A DNA stretch of 64,000 bases from Dissophora ornata (taxonomy: Eukaryota; Mortierellomycota; Mortierellomycetes; Mortierellales; Mortierellaceae), in NCBI GenBank assembly GCA_025201705.1, contig MU616586.1:32267-96266 (forward strand). The letters run 5' to 3'. The translations under genes were made by a program, and so were the position numbers. Positions 24,043 to 35,264 of the stretch are shown one piece after another. Numbering within the stretch: position 1 is the first letter of the stretch; the number at the start of each line of letters is the position of its first letter. The notes under the pieces are model-generated. The model had not been told where the DNA came from and ran no database searches. It saw only the letters and a list, made by a program, of their open reading frames with translations.

Positions 24043-25012
24043 GCCAGACAGAGTGTGTGAAAGACAAACGGTTTCTTCTGAATCAAACGTGCGTAAGTGC
24101 CATGGATACTCGTGGAAGGCGAGTTCGCGATAGCCAATGGGCGTCGACGTCGCGAAGGTGTACGACACAAGAGGTTGCAGGGTTACTTCGTTGGCCGGTG
24201 GGGTTTGCTTAGAAATCAAACATCAGAATAACTATTTTTGCGGTTTGCTTAGAAAGAAAACTGCAAACTACAATGTTGGTTTTGCATTGCCAGGGTTTAG
24301 GAGCCGACACAATATACTCAGTATCCTTATTTGAGGTTTCTGTGGGATCGAACCAACGTTTTGGTTTAAGAGAATTAGACTACTACGTCAAAATGTGTGT
24401 AAAATTGCCAATGCCAGGTTGGCTTTTGCTTGGGTCTCACCCTTGCTTTGCGCCGCCTTTTTGGCTTCTGTCCGTTTGTATTCACCACAACCGGGTTTGC
24501 ACAGACTCTAAGTAAGTGATCTTCCACTGGCATTAATATTGGCATATCATTCCGTTTAGAACCAATAGCGAGAATATCGTGGGAAGTATATGTTGCTAAT
24601 AAGGGCACTATTATGTGTGATGTGAATCAGGGAACACACTTTACTTCCTTTGCAGCTCTTTGAGAAACTTGATATTATTAATCGAATGGCGAACTTGACT
24701 CTGCGACCGCCTTCATCACATCAAATTTAGCCATGCCCATCGATTTGAAGAGAGCGGAGAGAGGGTGCGATCGTGGAGCAATTTCGGAGCGTCGGTCTAA
24801 AAGAAAATGTGATCGAAACTGATTCCTTTTATGGACAGCAATCTTTATTTCAAAAATGATGGCATTGGCACACTTCGCTGCTGAACATTTTTCCGGCCAG
24901 AAACCCATGGATTATAAGCGCTTATCGCTAGATATGAGACTACACCCATGGGTCGGAGTACAATTACTTTGATATGAATAGATGACATGTAATATGCATC
25001 AAGGTTCAACTC
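24043..25012. other. Intergenic interval
   Basis: No firm gene. A minus-strand 76-codon frame (24908-24678) ends in a protein-like segment (SHPLSALFKSMGMAKFDVMK) but has no domain or neighbouring exon that I can join. Confidence 0.35.
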
Positions 25013-25362
25013 TCAGCCGAGAATGTCTTTGATAGCGCGCGCTCTTTCGAGCGTCTCTGGCGACTGATTTTTTTGGCGAATGCAAATCGCACCGCAGCCT
25101 GTATCGACGTCATAGTTGATCGACAGCACTTTCGCCACCTCTATTCCAACTAGACCGCCACGGCTGCTCCCTACAGCGCCAATGAGATACTATTGAGATA
25201 GAGACAGGCAGAGGACAGCCACGGCGTACATACATCAGTTATCGGAAGATGTTGACATTGAATATTTTCAACGACGACCACGAGTCCAGCGTGCGGTACA
25301 TCAATATCCACACCGCAATGATTGACACTTGCAAAAAGAGAGGAATAGCGACCGTTGAACAA
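25013..25362 (-). pseudogene. Relic of an SF2 (RecQ-like) helicase C-terminal part
   Basis: Two minus-strand blocks join in frame across a GTATGT...CAATAG intron (25233-25190). The first block (to 25234) contains VNHCGVDIDVPHAGLVVVVE and the second (25189-25013) contains YLIGAVGSSRGGLVGIEVAK, ending in a stop. The GVDIDVPH and VGSSRGG strings look like worn forms of helicase motifs V and VI of RecQ-type enzymes (G.D.PHVRLV and QE.GRAGRDG). No start codon, and motifs I-IV are absent upstream, so this is a fragment. RecQ-like helicase copies are common in mobile or subtelomeric elements of fungi. It sits just downstream of another broken frame on the same strand. Confidence 0.4.
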
Positions 25363-25555
25363 TTGCTTTTTTTATGTGTCAAGTTTAATCGTTTGGAAGT
25401 CTAAGTGTAGCTCGTACGAACAACAAATCTACCAAAATGTAAGAATAATTGGCTGCCAGCACTTGAGGAGACACAATCCGTTCTCTACGACACACTGGGT
25501 ACGCATAACTCGGATAACCCTTGCTGCCCTTTGTGGGGGCGAGCTCAAAAGAATT

Positions 25556-26051
25556 CTAGTCCTCCTCGAACAACTCGATTGTCATCTCCCCTCTCCTTTC
25601 CATCACTCCTTGGTGCTGCAAACCCTTGAGGTTCGCCAGCACAGCCTGATCAGCAACTCCGGGGTTTGGTTGCTCGCCAGGGCACTGCCCATTCTCGTGT
25701 TCAGTCAGAGACTTGCCGCATAAACACTCGTTCGCTCAAGGACTCTGGCCGTATATTTGCATCCACGGTCATGCTTGCTGACTCCTCTGGTCGGTTCCGC
25801 TTCTTCTTCTCCATGATCCAGTTGGATTGTTCCCATGCCACCGTTGTTGTGCACCTTGGTTTCCATAGACGCTCGCGGTCCTCCTTCTCGATATAAATAC
25901 AGAAAGGTCGGGCGACGCGCTAGGCAATGCTCAATGGTAACCGGAATAGCTTTTGCCATTCTTTTGACAGGGCAATAGGGACAAAGCCGCGGTAAATGTC
26001 ACAGACCGTCCGAATTGCATCTTGATCGAATGCTGGCTGAGTGGTGTCCAT
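25556..26051 (-). pseudogene. Broken gene with Cys-containing C-terminus, family unknown
   Basis: From ATG 26051 the minus strand reads MDTTQPAFDQDAIRTVCDIY and on to LPLSIA, then an in-frame TAG. The same frame continues as RVARPFCIYIEKEDRERLWK through SMTVDANIRPESLSER. It then shifts frame to CLCGKSLTEHENGQCPGEQP and ends at a stop at 25556-25558. All parts look strongly protein-like, so a gene of about 165 residues with one nonsense change and one frameshift is the simplest reading. A rare intron arrangement is the alternative, but no donor/acceptor pair rescues both breaks. The CxC...C pattern suggests a small metal-binding end. It may have been part of the same element as the helicase remnant downstream. 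Confidence 0.45.
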
Positions 26052-26523
26052 GGGGAGTCACGCGACTACCTTGGACAGGGAACTCTTGCATCGGGATGGC
26101 AAGGCCAGGTTCCAATCGATCGTTGAACAACTGCTCCCTGTGTTCGCAAACGAAAGCACAGCTGTTGAGCAAACGTGGCATCGAAGACGTTTTTTGTAGG
26201 ATGTTGACCGGAATATGCGCCTGTGCAACTGCGATGGGGACACGCCTGGGCAACTGTGATGGGGACGCGCCTGTGCAGCGGACTACATGTTCCGCACGAC
26301 TATTTAAATTTGGCACGCATCGCATCGAACAGCACGTGAAATCAATCTACGGATGCCATGCGGTGTGGATTTAGGAGTGAAAACTGTGTATGTGTGCCGT
26401 TGTGCTCAACTCACTCGCTTCTCTTCTTACCACGAATCCCATTCAACCACTTCCATTCCATTCATTGAACACTTCTCTCATCGACGCTCAGACTAAAGGA
26501 CAGCATTTGCTCTCTTTCCTGCC
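26052..26523. promoter_or_regulatory. Upstream region of the lipase gene
   Basis: Contains a 25-base minisatellite (26218-26279) and, from 26400 to 26520, a C/T-rich leader ending at the lipase start codon. Confidence 0.4.
26218..26279. repeat. 25-bp minisatellite, about 2.5 copies
   Basis: Units 26218-26242 and 26243-26267, followed by a 12-base partial unit. Consensus CGCCTGTGCAACTGYGATGG plus GGACR; units differ at about four positions. Confidence 0.8.
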
Positions 26524-29380
26524 ATGACTGAGGTACAGTGGAATGACATGGAGAGCGGGTGTGCCGCACACCTGAAACGTAAGAAAAAACCCCCCGAGCT
26601 TCGCACACTGACTGATGGTCGTGATTTTTGTTTCCCCCTCACCAACTACTGCATGCTGAATGGTCCCTTGGTCTGTATCCAGAACTCTTTCATGGATTCG
26701 CTTGTGCAGATCCTTGCTACTGTCGCTGCATCGCTTCTGCAGCTGATCATATACTCGTGGAAGGTAAATCCATCACGATGTCAAATTGTCATATGTGAGT
26801 GAGCACACTGCCTGACCCCAACTAAATCTTGACCCTGCACACCCATCCTATCAACTCGTAGGGTCTATGGTCCATGATCCTGGATCGCAACCTCGCTGAT
26901 CGGATGACCAATGAACTCGCACATTCCAGAAACTTTGAAGAGTGGCTCGCCAAGGCCACAGAACTCGACATCCTCACCGGTTCCGATGTCTGGCGTAACA
27001 ACCACAGATCCAACGTCTACGACTACAACTTGATTCTTTCGCGAAGACATCATCTCAAAGTCGTCAGAGAGTCTAAGGATGTCTCAGCAATGATGTACCT
27101 GCTCCGTTCGGGACTGCTGAGAAACCTAGGCGGGATCACAGATCCGAGACTGTTTTGTCACTCGTATCTGGGAACGAAATATTTGATTGAATCTTACATG
27201 GACGAGGTCGTCTCGCAGCTGGAACATGTGGCAGAGGCGAGCCATGCAACGCTGTCGAGGCAGGCCAAGATTGATTTTTTTATGGAGACACGACAGAGTT
27301 TTGGAAGCTCTGCTCTTTTACTCCATGGAGGCGCATCCTTCGGTAGGACAGCAATCTCTCATGACCGTCGGTGGCGGTTTTTTTATCCAAATCTCTCATC
27401 GTGCTTTTGTATCGTGTTAATAGGAATGTATCATTTAGGAGTCGTGAAGACGCTATTTGAGCATGGGCTCTTACCCCGCATCATCAGTGGTGCCTCTGTC
27501 GGCGCCGTGGTGGCTGCATTGGTTTGCGTCAAGACGGACGAGGAAGTGCCAGTAAGTCCGGGATCTTCCGAGGCACTCTGTATCAAGGCAACAGTTAAAT
27601 TCTTATGAACCATGGACTAATGATGATTCACTTCGCCATGTTAATCTCACAAAGGGTGTTTTCGAGGAAGGTGGTATTGACCTTCGTGCGTTCCAGCGGG
27701 TTGGTATGCGAGGTAACCTGAGTCGCAAGGTCACCCGTCTCATGACTGAAGGTAAGTTTCCGAAGGGCATGCTAGAATCTTCCAAATGTAATGGATGTCA
27801 ATGCCAAAATTCTGACTCGTTTGGTGCGGTCTCCACTAGGCTACTTGCTCGATATCAAAGTACTGAAGGACTGCATTCAGACGAATGTTGGGGACGTGAC
27901 ATTTGATGTAAGTGCGCAGGCTTGGAATATTCTCAAAACTGGTTATGAAAGACAGGATACCCGTGTTCTAATTGGATATTTTGAGGCTGTAGGAAGCATT
28001 CAAGAGGACTAAGCGCGTCCTGAACATCACCGTCCCTTCGTCGAGGAAGTCTGAAGGACCTCAACTCCTCAACTACATCACTTCTCCCAACGTGGTACGT
28101 TCAGGGATACTCTGGATACCCATACTAGACAAAGGCCAAGAGGCTTATTCATTTATTTTTATTTTATTTCGAAAAGCTTATTAGCAGTGCTGCATGTGTT
28201 GCGGCATCCATGTTGGGCTTCTCTTCCACCGCTGATCTTCTGGCCAAGGACAAGTCTGGCAATATTATTCATTGGACACCATCAGGTACGGTTACAGTGT
28301 TCGAATGTCACGTTGTTCATTTCTGTTCAAGTAGCAAGCCTGCAGTCGCTGACATACGGTTTCATTGTGTGTTAATTCCTTCCTTAGCTGTCAATTATAC
28401 CAACCCAATCACCACGTCATTCTTCTCCTACGGTGTGGTCAGCCCTGAGACACCACTGACAAGACTCTCGGAACTGTTCAATGTCAACCACTTTATCGTC
28501 TCACAAGCCAATCCCTACATCGTACCTTTTATGTCCCGTGGATTAAAGGATCGCAAATCTGGAGGATCTGATATGTTCGGATACTCAGCAGGAATGACGG
28601 AGAGGATCGCAAGAGTCATTTTGGCAGAGATCAAGCATCGGATGGGTCAGGTACGCATTCCCACCTCTGTTTTTAAAGCAAAGAGATGTAGACAAGTTAA
28701 TCAAGGACGACATTGCGCTTTAATCGTAGTTGAATCAAGTCGGTATCCTGCCACACTTTTTTGTTCAGCTCGTCGAGGAAAAGGTGTCCGGAAACGTTAC
28801 TATTGTACCCGAAGTCCAGCTGCAGGACTTCAAGACCCTGATTTCGAACCCTACTCATGAATCGATCAAGTACTGGATCCTCAAAGGCGAACAATCTACC
28901 TGGCCTTTCTTATCCATGCTCAAGTACAGACTCATGATCGAACTCGCTCTTGACAGGATCCTGCTCCAACTTAGAGCTGAAGCCTCTGCGTCTGCCATTC
29001 AAGCCGGTATCGAGGGCCAACAGCACTATTCTTCGATGTCCGTAAGGAATGCACACCACCGAAGGCAGAAGTCAGGACCCAAGAGATTGACTCCCAACTC
29101 TGTGTCACCGACCGTCACTAGACGAGGAAGTAGTGCCAATATTGGAGGCACGGGTGGAAATGGAAATGGAATCAGTATGCCTCATCGGCTGGTCAGGATG
29201 ACGAGCCATGTGCAGTCTGGCGAACAGGACTATCTGAGCATCGATCCATATACTCAGCGCCATAGTCAGCGACATCATCAGCCGCATGCAGACATGGAGC
29301 TTCAAGACGCTCCTGACTCTCCTGATCCAGGAAGGCCAGTTCCACTCTATGACCCCAAGCGGTCCAAATCCATGCACTAG
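26524..29380 (+). CDS. Patatin-like triacylglycerol lipase (Tgl3/4/5-SDP1 family), catalytic Asp apparently replaced
   Basis: Nine exons, 26524-26763, 26862-27342, 27424-27551, 27655-27751, 27840-27907, 27993-28094, 28177-28285, 28388-28650 and 28730-29380, give 712 residues. A hydrophobic N-terminal segment (LVQILATVAASLLQLIIYSW) is followed by the family domain. The oxyanion loop is HGGASFG (235-241) and the nucleophile elbow is GASVG with Ser265. Family landmarks also include LSELFNVNHFIVSQANP, but the DGS motif that precedes it in relatives reads YGV here, with Tyr423 (TAC, 28429-28431) at the place of the catalytic Asp. The tail is disordered, rich in Ser, Gln and His. Relatives hydrolyse storage triacylglycerol on lipid droplets and some acylate lysolipids. 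The extreme 5' end is uncertain: an alternative intron could remove codons after MTE. Confidence 0.9.
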
Positions 29381-29755
29381 TAGTCAAATTCGGGACTAAT
29401 AAACGACCGTAGCGATAATCGAGAATATTCTTTTGCGCCCTGTTTTTATTTATGGTTTGTGGAGATCACATCTCCCGTCTGCTTTGGTGAAGATACGAAG
29501 ACATATGCCATCTTCCATGATGGGACCTTCTCTTGGATTCCGAGCGCTTAGTTTGCTACAGGTACATATGTTATTATACATGGCCACCTCTGATGTCACA
29601 TCGACAGAAATATAAATACAAAAAAGAAATGCAGGAATGAAAAAACGAAAAGCCCGAACGATGATAATACAATGTTTGTCTGGCATAGAAAGGATGAATA
29701 TGAGCGCATTTGCTCGTCGCAAAAAAAAGAAAGAAATGCGACTTAAGTTGTTATT
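29381..29755. other. Convergent 3' flanks
   Basis: Separates the 3' ends of the lipase (plus) and the RRM-like protein gene (minus). A-rich, no gene. Confidence 0.6.
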
Positions 29756-32026
29756 TTACGAACTCGCCAGGGTAACTGTGACCAGCGAGCCTTCAATTGT
29801 TGTCCTAAGTGTAAAAAAAAACGTACAGAATAAGAAATGTCAATACCAGCGTAATCCAAAAGGCGAGACGCGTCAAAAGATGAAACAAAAACAGTAGCAC
29901 TAGCTTCGAACCTATTAATCTGTCTACGAAAAAATTTGGCTTCGTCCACAGAAGCAAATCCAAGTGTCACCGAGCGATCTCCCTTCTTGGCAACGGTCTA
30001 TAGATACAAAGGGTGACTTATAAGCGACTTTTGTCCAGGAGAATATCACACGGTCCGCTGCAAAAGGCGCTTTATACCATCAACATGCTCTTACCAAAAC
30101 ACGATTAACACCAGAGATACCGTCGGCCAGTTTACGGATCGAAGCATCCGATAGGGACTCTGGGACATTCTCCATTTTGACGAATCCCCTGGGTACTGAA
30201 TCTTCAGCCCCTCCTCGGCCCGACTCTCCCGAAGGCTCAGTCGATTCCCTGTTGTCCCGCAAGAATGAAACAGAACCTGTGTCTTTCTCTGCAGAATTGA
30301 GCGATCGACTCTGTTCGCTGCGAGGAGTGGCCCCACCACTAGATTTCAATGCCTTAAATGATTCGTCGGAATCTTCGCCAGGGCGCTTCAAACCTGGCGT
30401 TAACCTGTTGCTGATAGAAGCGGAGCTTCCTCGCCTCTGAGGTGACTGACTCCGCTGTCTTACCAACGTCGACTGCGGTTGAAATGGCAACGACGGGTTC
30501 CTGGGGGAGTCGTGTGGGTTAGAGCGCCCTGCGTCGCTCGACAACCTGTCAGAAGAACCCCTTGTCGACAGCGATCCAGCATCACCATTTGCCCTGACTG
30601 AAGTTCGGTACAAGTCCCCAGAGTTGCGCTCTCCATGATCAGAACCCGACCCAGACCCTGTCCCAATTGATCTGTTATGGCTCCTTCCATCGTCTCGTCC
30701 CTATAAATCGAACGCAAGCACTTGTGTGTGAGAAACAGATACATATGTAGAATTACCGGCAAGTCGGATATGTAATGAGAATGTGAAACCTACAGAGGGA
30801 CGGCCGTCTCTCTCGTCATGCGATCCCGAGCGAGTTGCTTGCGCGGAGGTTGTGTTGGGCTTGTTTTCCCATGACCGCGATTGAACTCTTCCTGAGTCTT
30901 GGATTTGGGGCCGCTGTTGTTGAGTATATTGTGATGGATTCACGCCACCTGTTCCAGGTATAGGCGGGATCCCTGTACGATTTTGGAAGTTTGGGTTGAT
31001 ATGGATGGTCCTGCCCGGGGTACCCATACCCTGCTGTCCTCTTACGTGCATGCCTCCCATAGCTGCGTTCATTCGACTACCATCCATGCCTTGTGCACCG
31101 CCAAAAGGATATAGCATTCCTTGATTACCGTACCCATCACTAATCAAACCACAACAAAAGCACGTTAGATAAGAAAGGATGCCTGATGACGCCGATATCC
31201 AACGCAAAGAGTATTCCGGCATCGCTTACCCAGGAAAACGAGGGCCGTTCATGCCCATGCCCATTCCCATCATCGGCATGTTCATGTTCATATTCATGCC
31301 CATATTCATATTGGGACCCATGGCACCGTTGGCACCAATTCCACCCATACCCATCACCATGTTCATACCCATCATTTGAGGATGGCCCATGCCGGGTCTT
31401 CCTTGGAAAGCGCCACGACCCATGCCCATGTAGTTCTGGCCTCTTCCGCGCATCGGGCCACCTCGGCTCATTGAGGATCCTCGTGACGAAGGAGTGGAAT
31501 ATGGAGGACGACCTCGGCTATATCCACCAAAACTGCTCGCACCGTCGCGTTGTTGATGGCTGTACTGCTGCTGTGAAGAATGGTCGCTTTTACCGCTGCC
31601 ACTCTGCGCGTCGGCGCTTTCGGTGGCAATAGAGGGTGATGATGACGGCGGTGCCTGAGAAGGCTCCCTTGCAGTCGTGGAAGTAGGTTCGTTGTCGTCC
31701 TTGACGTTGCCATCGCCGGATGCAACTCCGAATTGGCTCTGTTTCGAATCGTGTAGATTCTGATTGGCGCTACTACTGCTGTTGTTATTACTGCTGGTAT
31801 TGTTCTCCCCCAAAGGATTCTCCAAATCGCCGAGTCCTAGTTCATCATCGATTCCGAGATCGAATTCATCATAGTTCTCGACATCCACGAGATCGGTATC
31901 GAGTAGATCAGTCTCGAGATCAAACTGATCGCCGTAGTCGAGAAGTTCGTCTGCGCCATCGTAGAGATCAAGCGCATCCTTGCTATTCGTCTTCGTGCCC
32001 TGGTCCTTTGCTGTTGAGGATGCCAT
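29756..32026 (-). CDS. Acidic, Met/Gly-rich protein with C-terminal RRM-like domain
   Basis: Five exons, 32026-31230, 31139-30794, 30700-30095, 29997-29912 and 29804-29756, give 627 residues. The first 70 residues are very acidic (LYDGADELLDYGDQFDLETD). A Ser/Asn/Gln stretch leads to an RGG-like block (SRGGPMRGRGQ) and a Met/Gly repeat (MGMNMVMGMGG, NMNMGMNMNMNM). A long Ser/Arg-rich disordered part follows. The last 75 residues (553-627) look like an RNA recognition motif: GFVKMENVPESLSDASIRKL as strand 1/helix 1, VTLGFASVDEAKFF as strand 3/helix 2, and EGSLVTVTLASS as the final strand. The last exon is only 49 bases and restores that strand. Layout resembles RBM33-like RNA-binding proteins, but orthology is not claimed. 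Probably nuclear or granule-associated. Confidence 0.85.
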
Positions 32027-35000
32027 GTTGCTACACAGGCTGAGGTGCTTTTACGTGTTTTTATTTATGCGGAAGATTCGCGCCGGGATTGAGAAAGGGG
32101 ATCTGGATGTGAACAAGGGTGTTGTAGATGCAACAGAAAGCGCAACGAGAAACGGACATGGGTTGCATGACTGCTACAGGAGGGATTCACCAGAACCAGT
32201 CGATTTTTGTGCTCGACGCGTTGTGATGCTGGAACCAACCACAGCAGCGAACAGTCTCATCCATGCACTTATACTTTCTCCGCATAGAAGTGTCCCCCTA
32301 GGCCTTGCCTCAGTGCATGCAGATGCAGCAGTCCTGCAGGCAACCTTGATAGAAATGTGGACGCACTTGAAGCTTTCTTTCTGGCCCAGTTCGTCTGTTC
32401 TAGAATCTCCTGTACGCCACCATGTCCCGTTCTAACAATCTGCAGTCCATGCATAGCCCACAGGGGGCTGTAGAGTTGTTTGAAACAAACATGTGCCGCA
32501 AAAAATGGCTCTCTCTCGTCCTGCCGAGGAAAGCTGGGATCACAGCTCCGATTTCGTGTTCTTGGTGCAATCAATGCAATCGTCTACAACGTCCACTCCA
32601 GAAATTTACATCTATGAGGCTATACGATCGATTTTCATCTACGCGCGCGGGGATTTGTATTTTGAAGATAATTACACATAGTTTGGGCCCACCCTCGGAG
32701 TCATCAATATGTCGAGCGCCACGCTCAGAAAAACGAAGAGATGGCTACAAACACTGCCACGGCTACGTTTACGAATCTGGGCTACGCAGAACAACCATTG
32801 CATTGACACATTGCCCCGCGGGTCATAAGATCTCAAGTCTAATAAAAGACGATTGCTTTACTCGACCTTCGATGAAATCGTGCCTTTTTATTACTTACAG
32901 GATTCTGGGCCCGCTCGATCAGGTTAACGCGCAGTGATCTAATAATATGCAAATAAGACTGTACATCATGTATCCCGTTTTCAGCAAAGTTAAAAAAAAA
33001 TGAGGTCCCATGCTGGGGACAGAGCATTGTGTACTAACAGTTTATTGTCTAATCCGTGATCGAGCCCCTAGCATGATCGGAAGCAGGAGAAAGGAACGGA
33101 TAACTTCAGCTTCATTGTGTAAACTTATTCACTTATTCAAAAGGACAATCCTCGTCCTATAATTACAATAACGTTCAAGGATGTCTCCGAAAACAAAAAC
33201 AAAAAAGGTTTCTCTGGCAACATCCACCTTGAAAATAAAAGGTAGTCTGCGCAATAGCGATCGACTTGCATTCGCAGTCTACAAATTTATACTGGGCAGT
33301 TATTGATCAACTGAGAGTATTTGAGCGCGGGCCATGTGTCAAGAGTGTATATGTCATATGGAGGCAACTCAGAGCGTCAAAGAACTGACAGGTAAAATCT
33401 ATTTTTTTTCTTCAAGAGTGAATAATGACGGATAAACATAATGGTAATAGACACGCCTTTTCCAGCGTGTATGTGTCGTCGACATCAGCCCGACACCTGA
33501 TGTTGTAAGCATTTGTCTTGTGCGTGCAGCGTGCGATTTGAGGCACATAATTTGTGCTTGCTCTAAACACGATACATGTACAATCACACACATGTCCCAT
33601 GGTGAACATGTGGGGGAAAGGACATGCGCCTAGCCCCAACGACCTGATCGGGCCACGGTCCTCCACAACCTAGTGCATGATGTTTCTGTATAATGCCTTC
33701 ACGGCCTATTAACTTGCATCTGACTTCGTGACAATACATATCGATCACATAAAACTAAACTCATCCTCCGCATGTTGTGGTTAGAGCAATAGCTGTTACC
33801 CTAAATTGGATCTACAATCGTTCAAGTCGACCATGATGCCGAGGCGTTTTCAAGGAGTCCTGTGAAGCAGTGTCTAGATCGTCGATCATTCACATCATAT
33901 ACAAATATAATACATAGTAGATCTAATTCTTTGGACCTACGCGCCAAATTTTCAGCCCCTATTCGAATGGAGCGGGCGCCGATCTTATATGGACAAGCTG
34001 AATGAGAATATCGATCACTGCCCAGCTGGGCACTGGCTCCCTTTATTAATTTAAAGATGCAGACCCTTTAATCTGCGTTTCATTCGTAGGGCATAGAAAG
34101 AAGTGGTTACAGAGCATCTGAGCGTTGACAAAGAGTAGCGCTTTTGGAGTTGAACTCTGAAAAAGAAGTGTTAGCCACACACAAACAAACACACAAACAC
34201 CCTGTAGATGCAGAAGTGGGGGAACACAAAAATGAGCCCTACGCAGTCTGGCCAAGGCTTGGTTCAGCGACACAGATTATGATCGACTCACAGGACAAAA
34301 ATGTTTCCGCGGAACAACATTTTTTTTTTTTTACAAATTTTAACCTTATTCTATCAAAGTGCGTGCCAAATGTTCGGAGGGAGGAGAGAAGGAAGGAAAG
34401 AAAGAAAGAAAGCAAAATTCCGTAAAGTAAGGCTAAAAAGGAGTGCTGGCAAGTAGCGAGCAGTCGCTCAGGCACCGAGGACACAGACACACTACAAGGG
34501 CAGCTCGTTGCTCTCTTTTTTATTGCATTTCACACCTCTCCTCTTCCCCTGATCACCGCCAGTTCCACCGCATCCATAAACAAGCATTGCTAGTCGGGCA
34601 AATCCTTTTTTCGACCCTGTCCTCCGCAAGTTCTCCGCGACCATTCCCATCAAACCCAGGCCAGACCACTTCCTCAGCTCCGACGGATCTGTACACCTCC
34701 CGACTCTCCGCCTCGTTCACCTTATGCCTGGTCATGGCTGATATTGTTCGAGATAGTATCGAAAAGTAATATAAGGTGGCCACTTCCTCTCCATCCCCAC
34801 TTCGTCCTCCCTTTTCATCCTCACCATTAATTATCTCTTACTCCTCGTGCCAACCCTTCTGTTCACAGGGTAAAACAAGTACCCTCCATCCTTTGATACC
34901 AGAACCTATACCCTCACAGACACATCTCATCCATTGCGTCCTCACTACTAGTATCACTGCTCACTACAATTACCCTGTATCGACACCTCGACACCATCAT

Positions 35001-35264
35001 TTCTCCTCTCCCTCTTGCACTTGCATCGCAGAACTGTCATCTGAGTGCCGCACTCCGACGCCCATTTACCCTTTTCCCGCATCCCTGATTTTCTTACCTC
35101 AGCCCATACTTCCTGCAGCATTGGACTATACCGACTTTTGGCACATCACATCGTTTCCCGTTTTGTTCTTTTCTATCCTGAACACGTTTTCAGCTCCTCC
35201 CCACTCTACCCAAACAAACTAACACCGCGGACCCTGTACTGGAGATATCCTCAATTTTGTCAAC
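32027..35264. other. 3.2-kb gene-poor interval
   Basis: Contains a small plus-strand frame (32505-32681) listed separately. 33000-34100 shows nothing recognisable. From 34440 to 35260 the plus strand is increasingly C/T-rich and forms the long leader of the cyclin gene; several upstream ATGs there open short frames. An AATAAA at 32841-32846 could end a small plus-strand transcript. Confidence 0.4.
32505..32806 (+). pseudogene. Small coding-like segment with a frame change, family unknown
   Basis: ATG 32505 opens a 58-residue frame (MALSRPAEESWDHSSDFVFL ... EIYIYEAIRSIFIYARGDLY) ending at TAG 32681. Immediately after, in another frame, HQYVERHAQKNEEMATNTAT continues to a stop at 32804, followed 35 bases on by AATAAA. 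Either a broken gene or a two-exon gene whose splice sites I could not fix. No homologous family recognised. Confidence 0.25.

Noticed and set aside
26579..26681. Intron inside the first lipase exon (GTAAGA...TATCCAG)
   Set aside because: Removing it shifts the frame and destroys the hydrophobic segment; kept as exon, though an alternative donor after the third codon remains possible.
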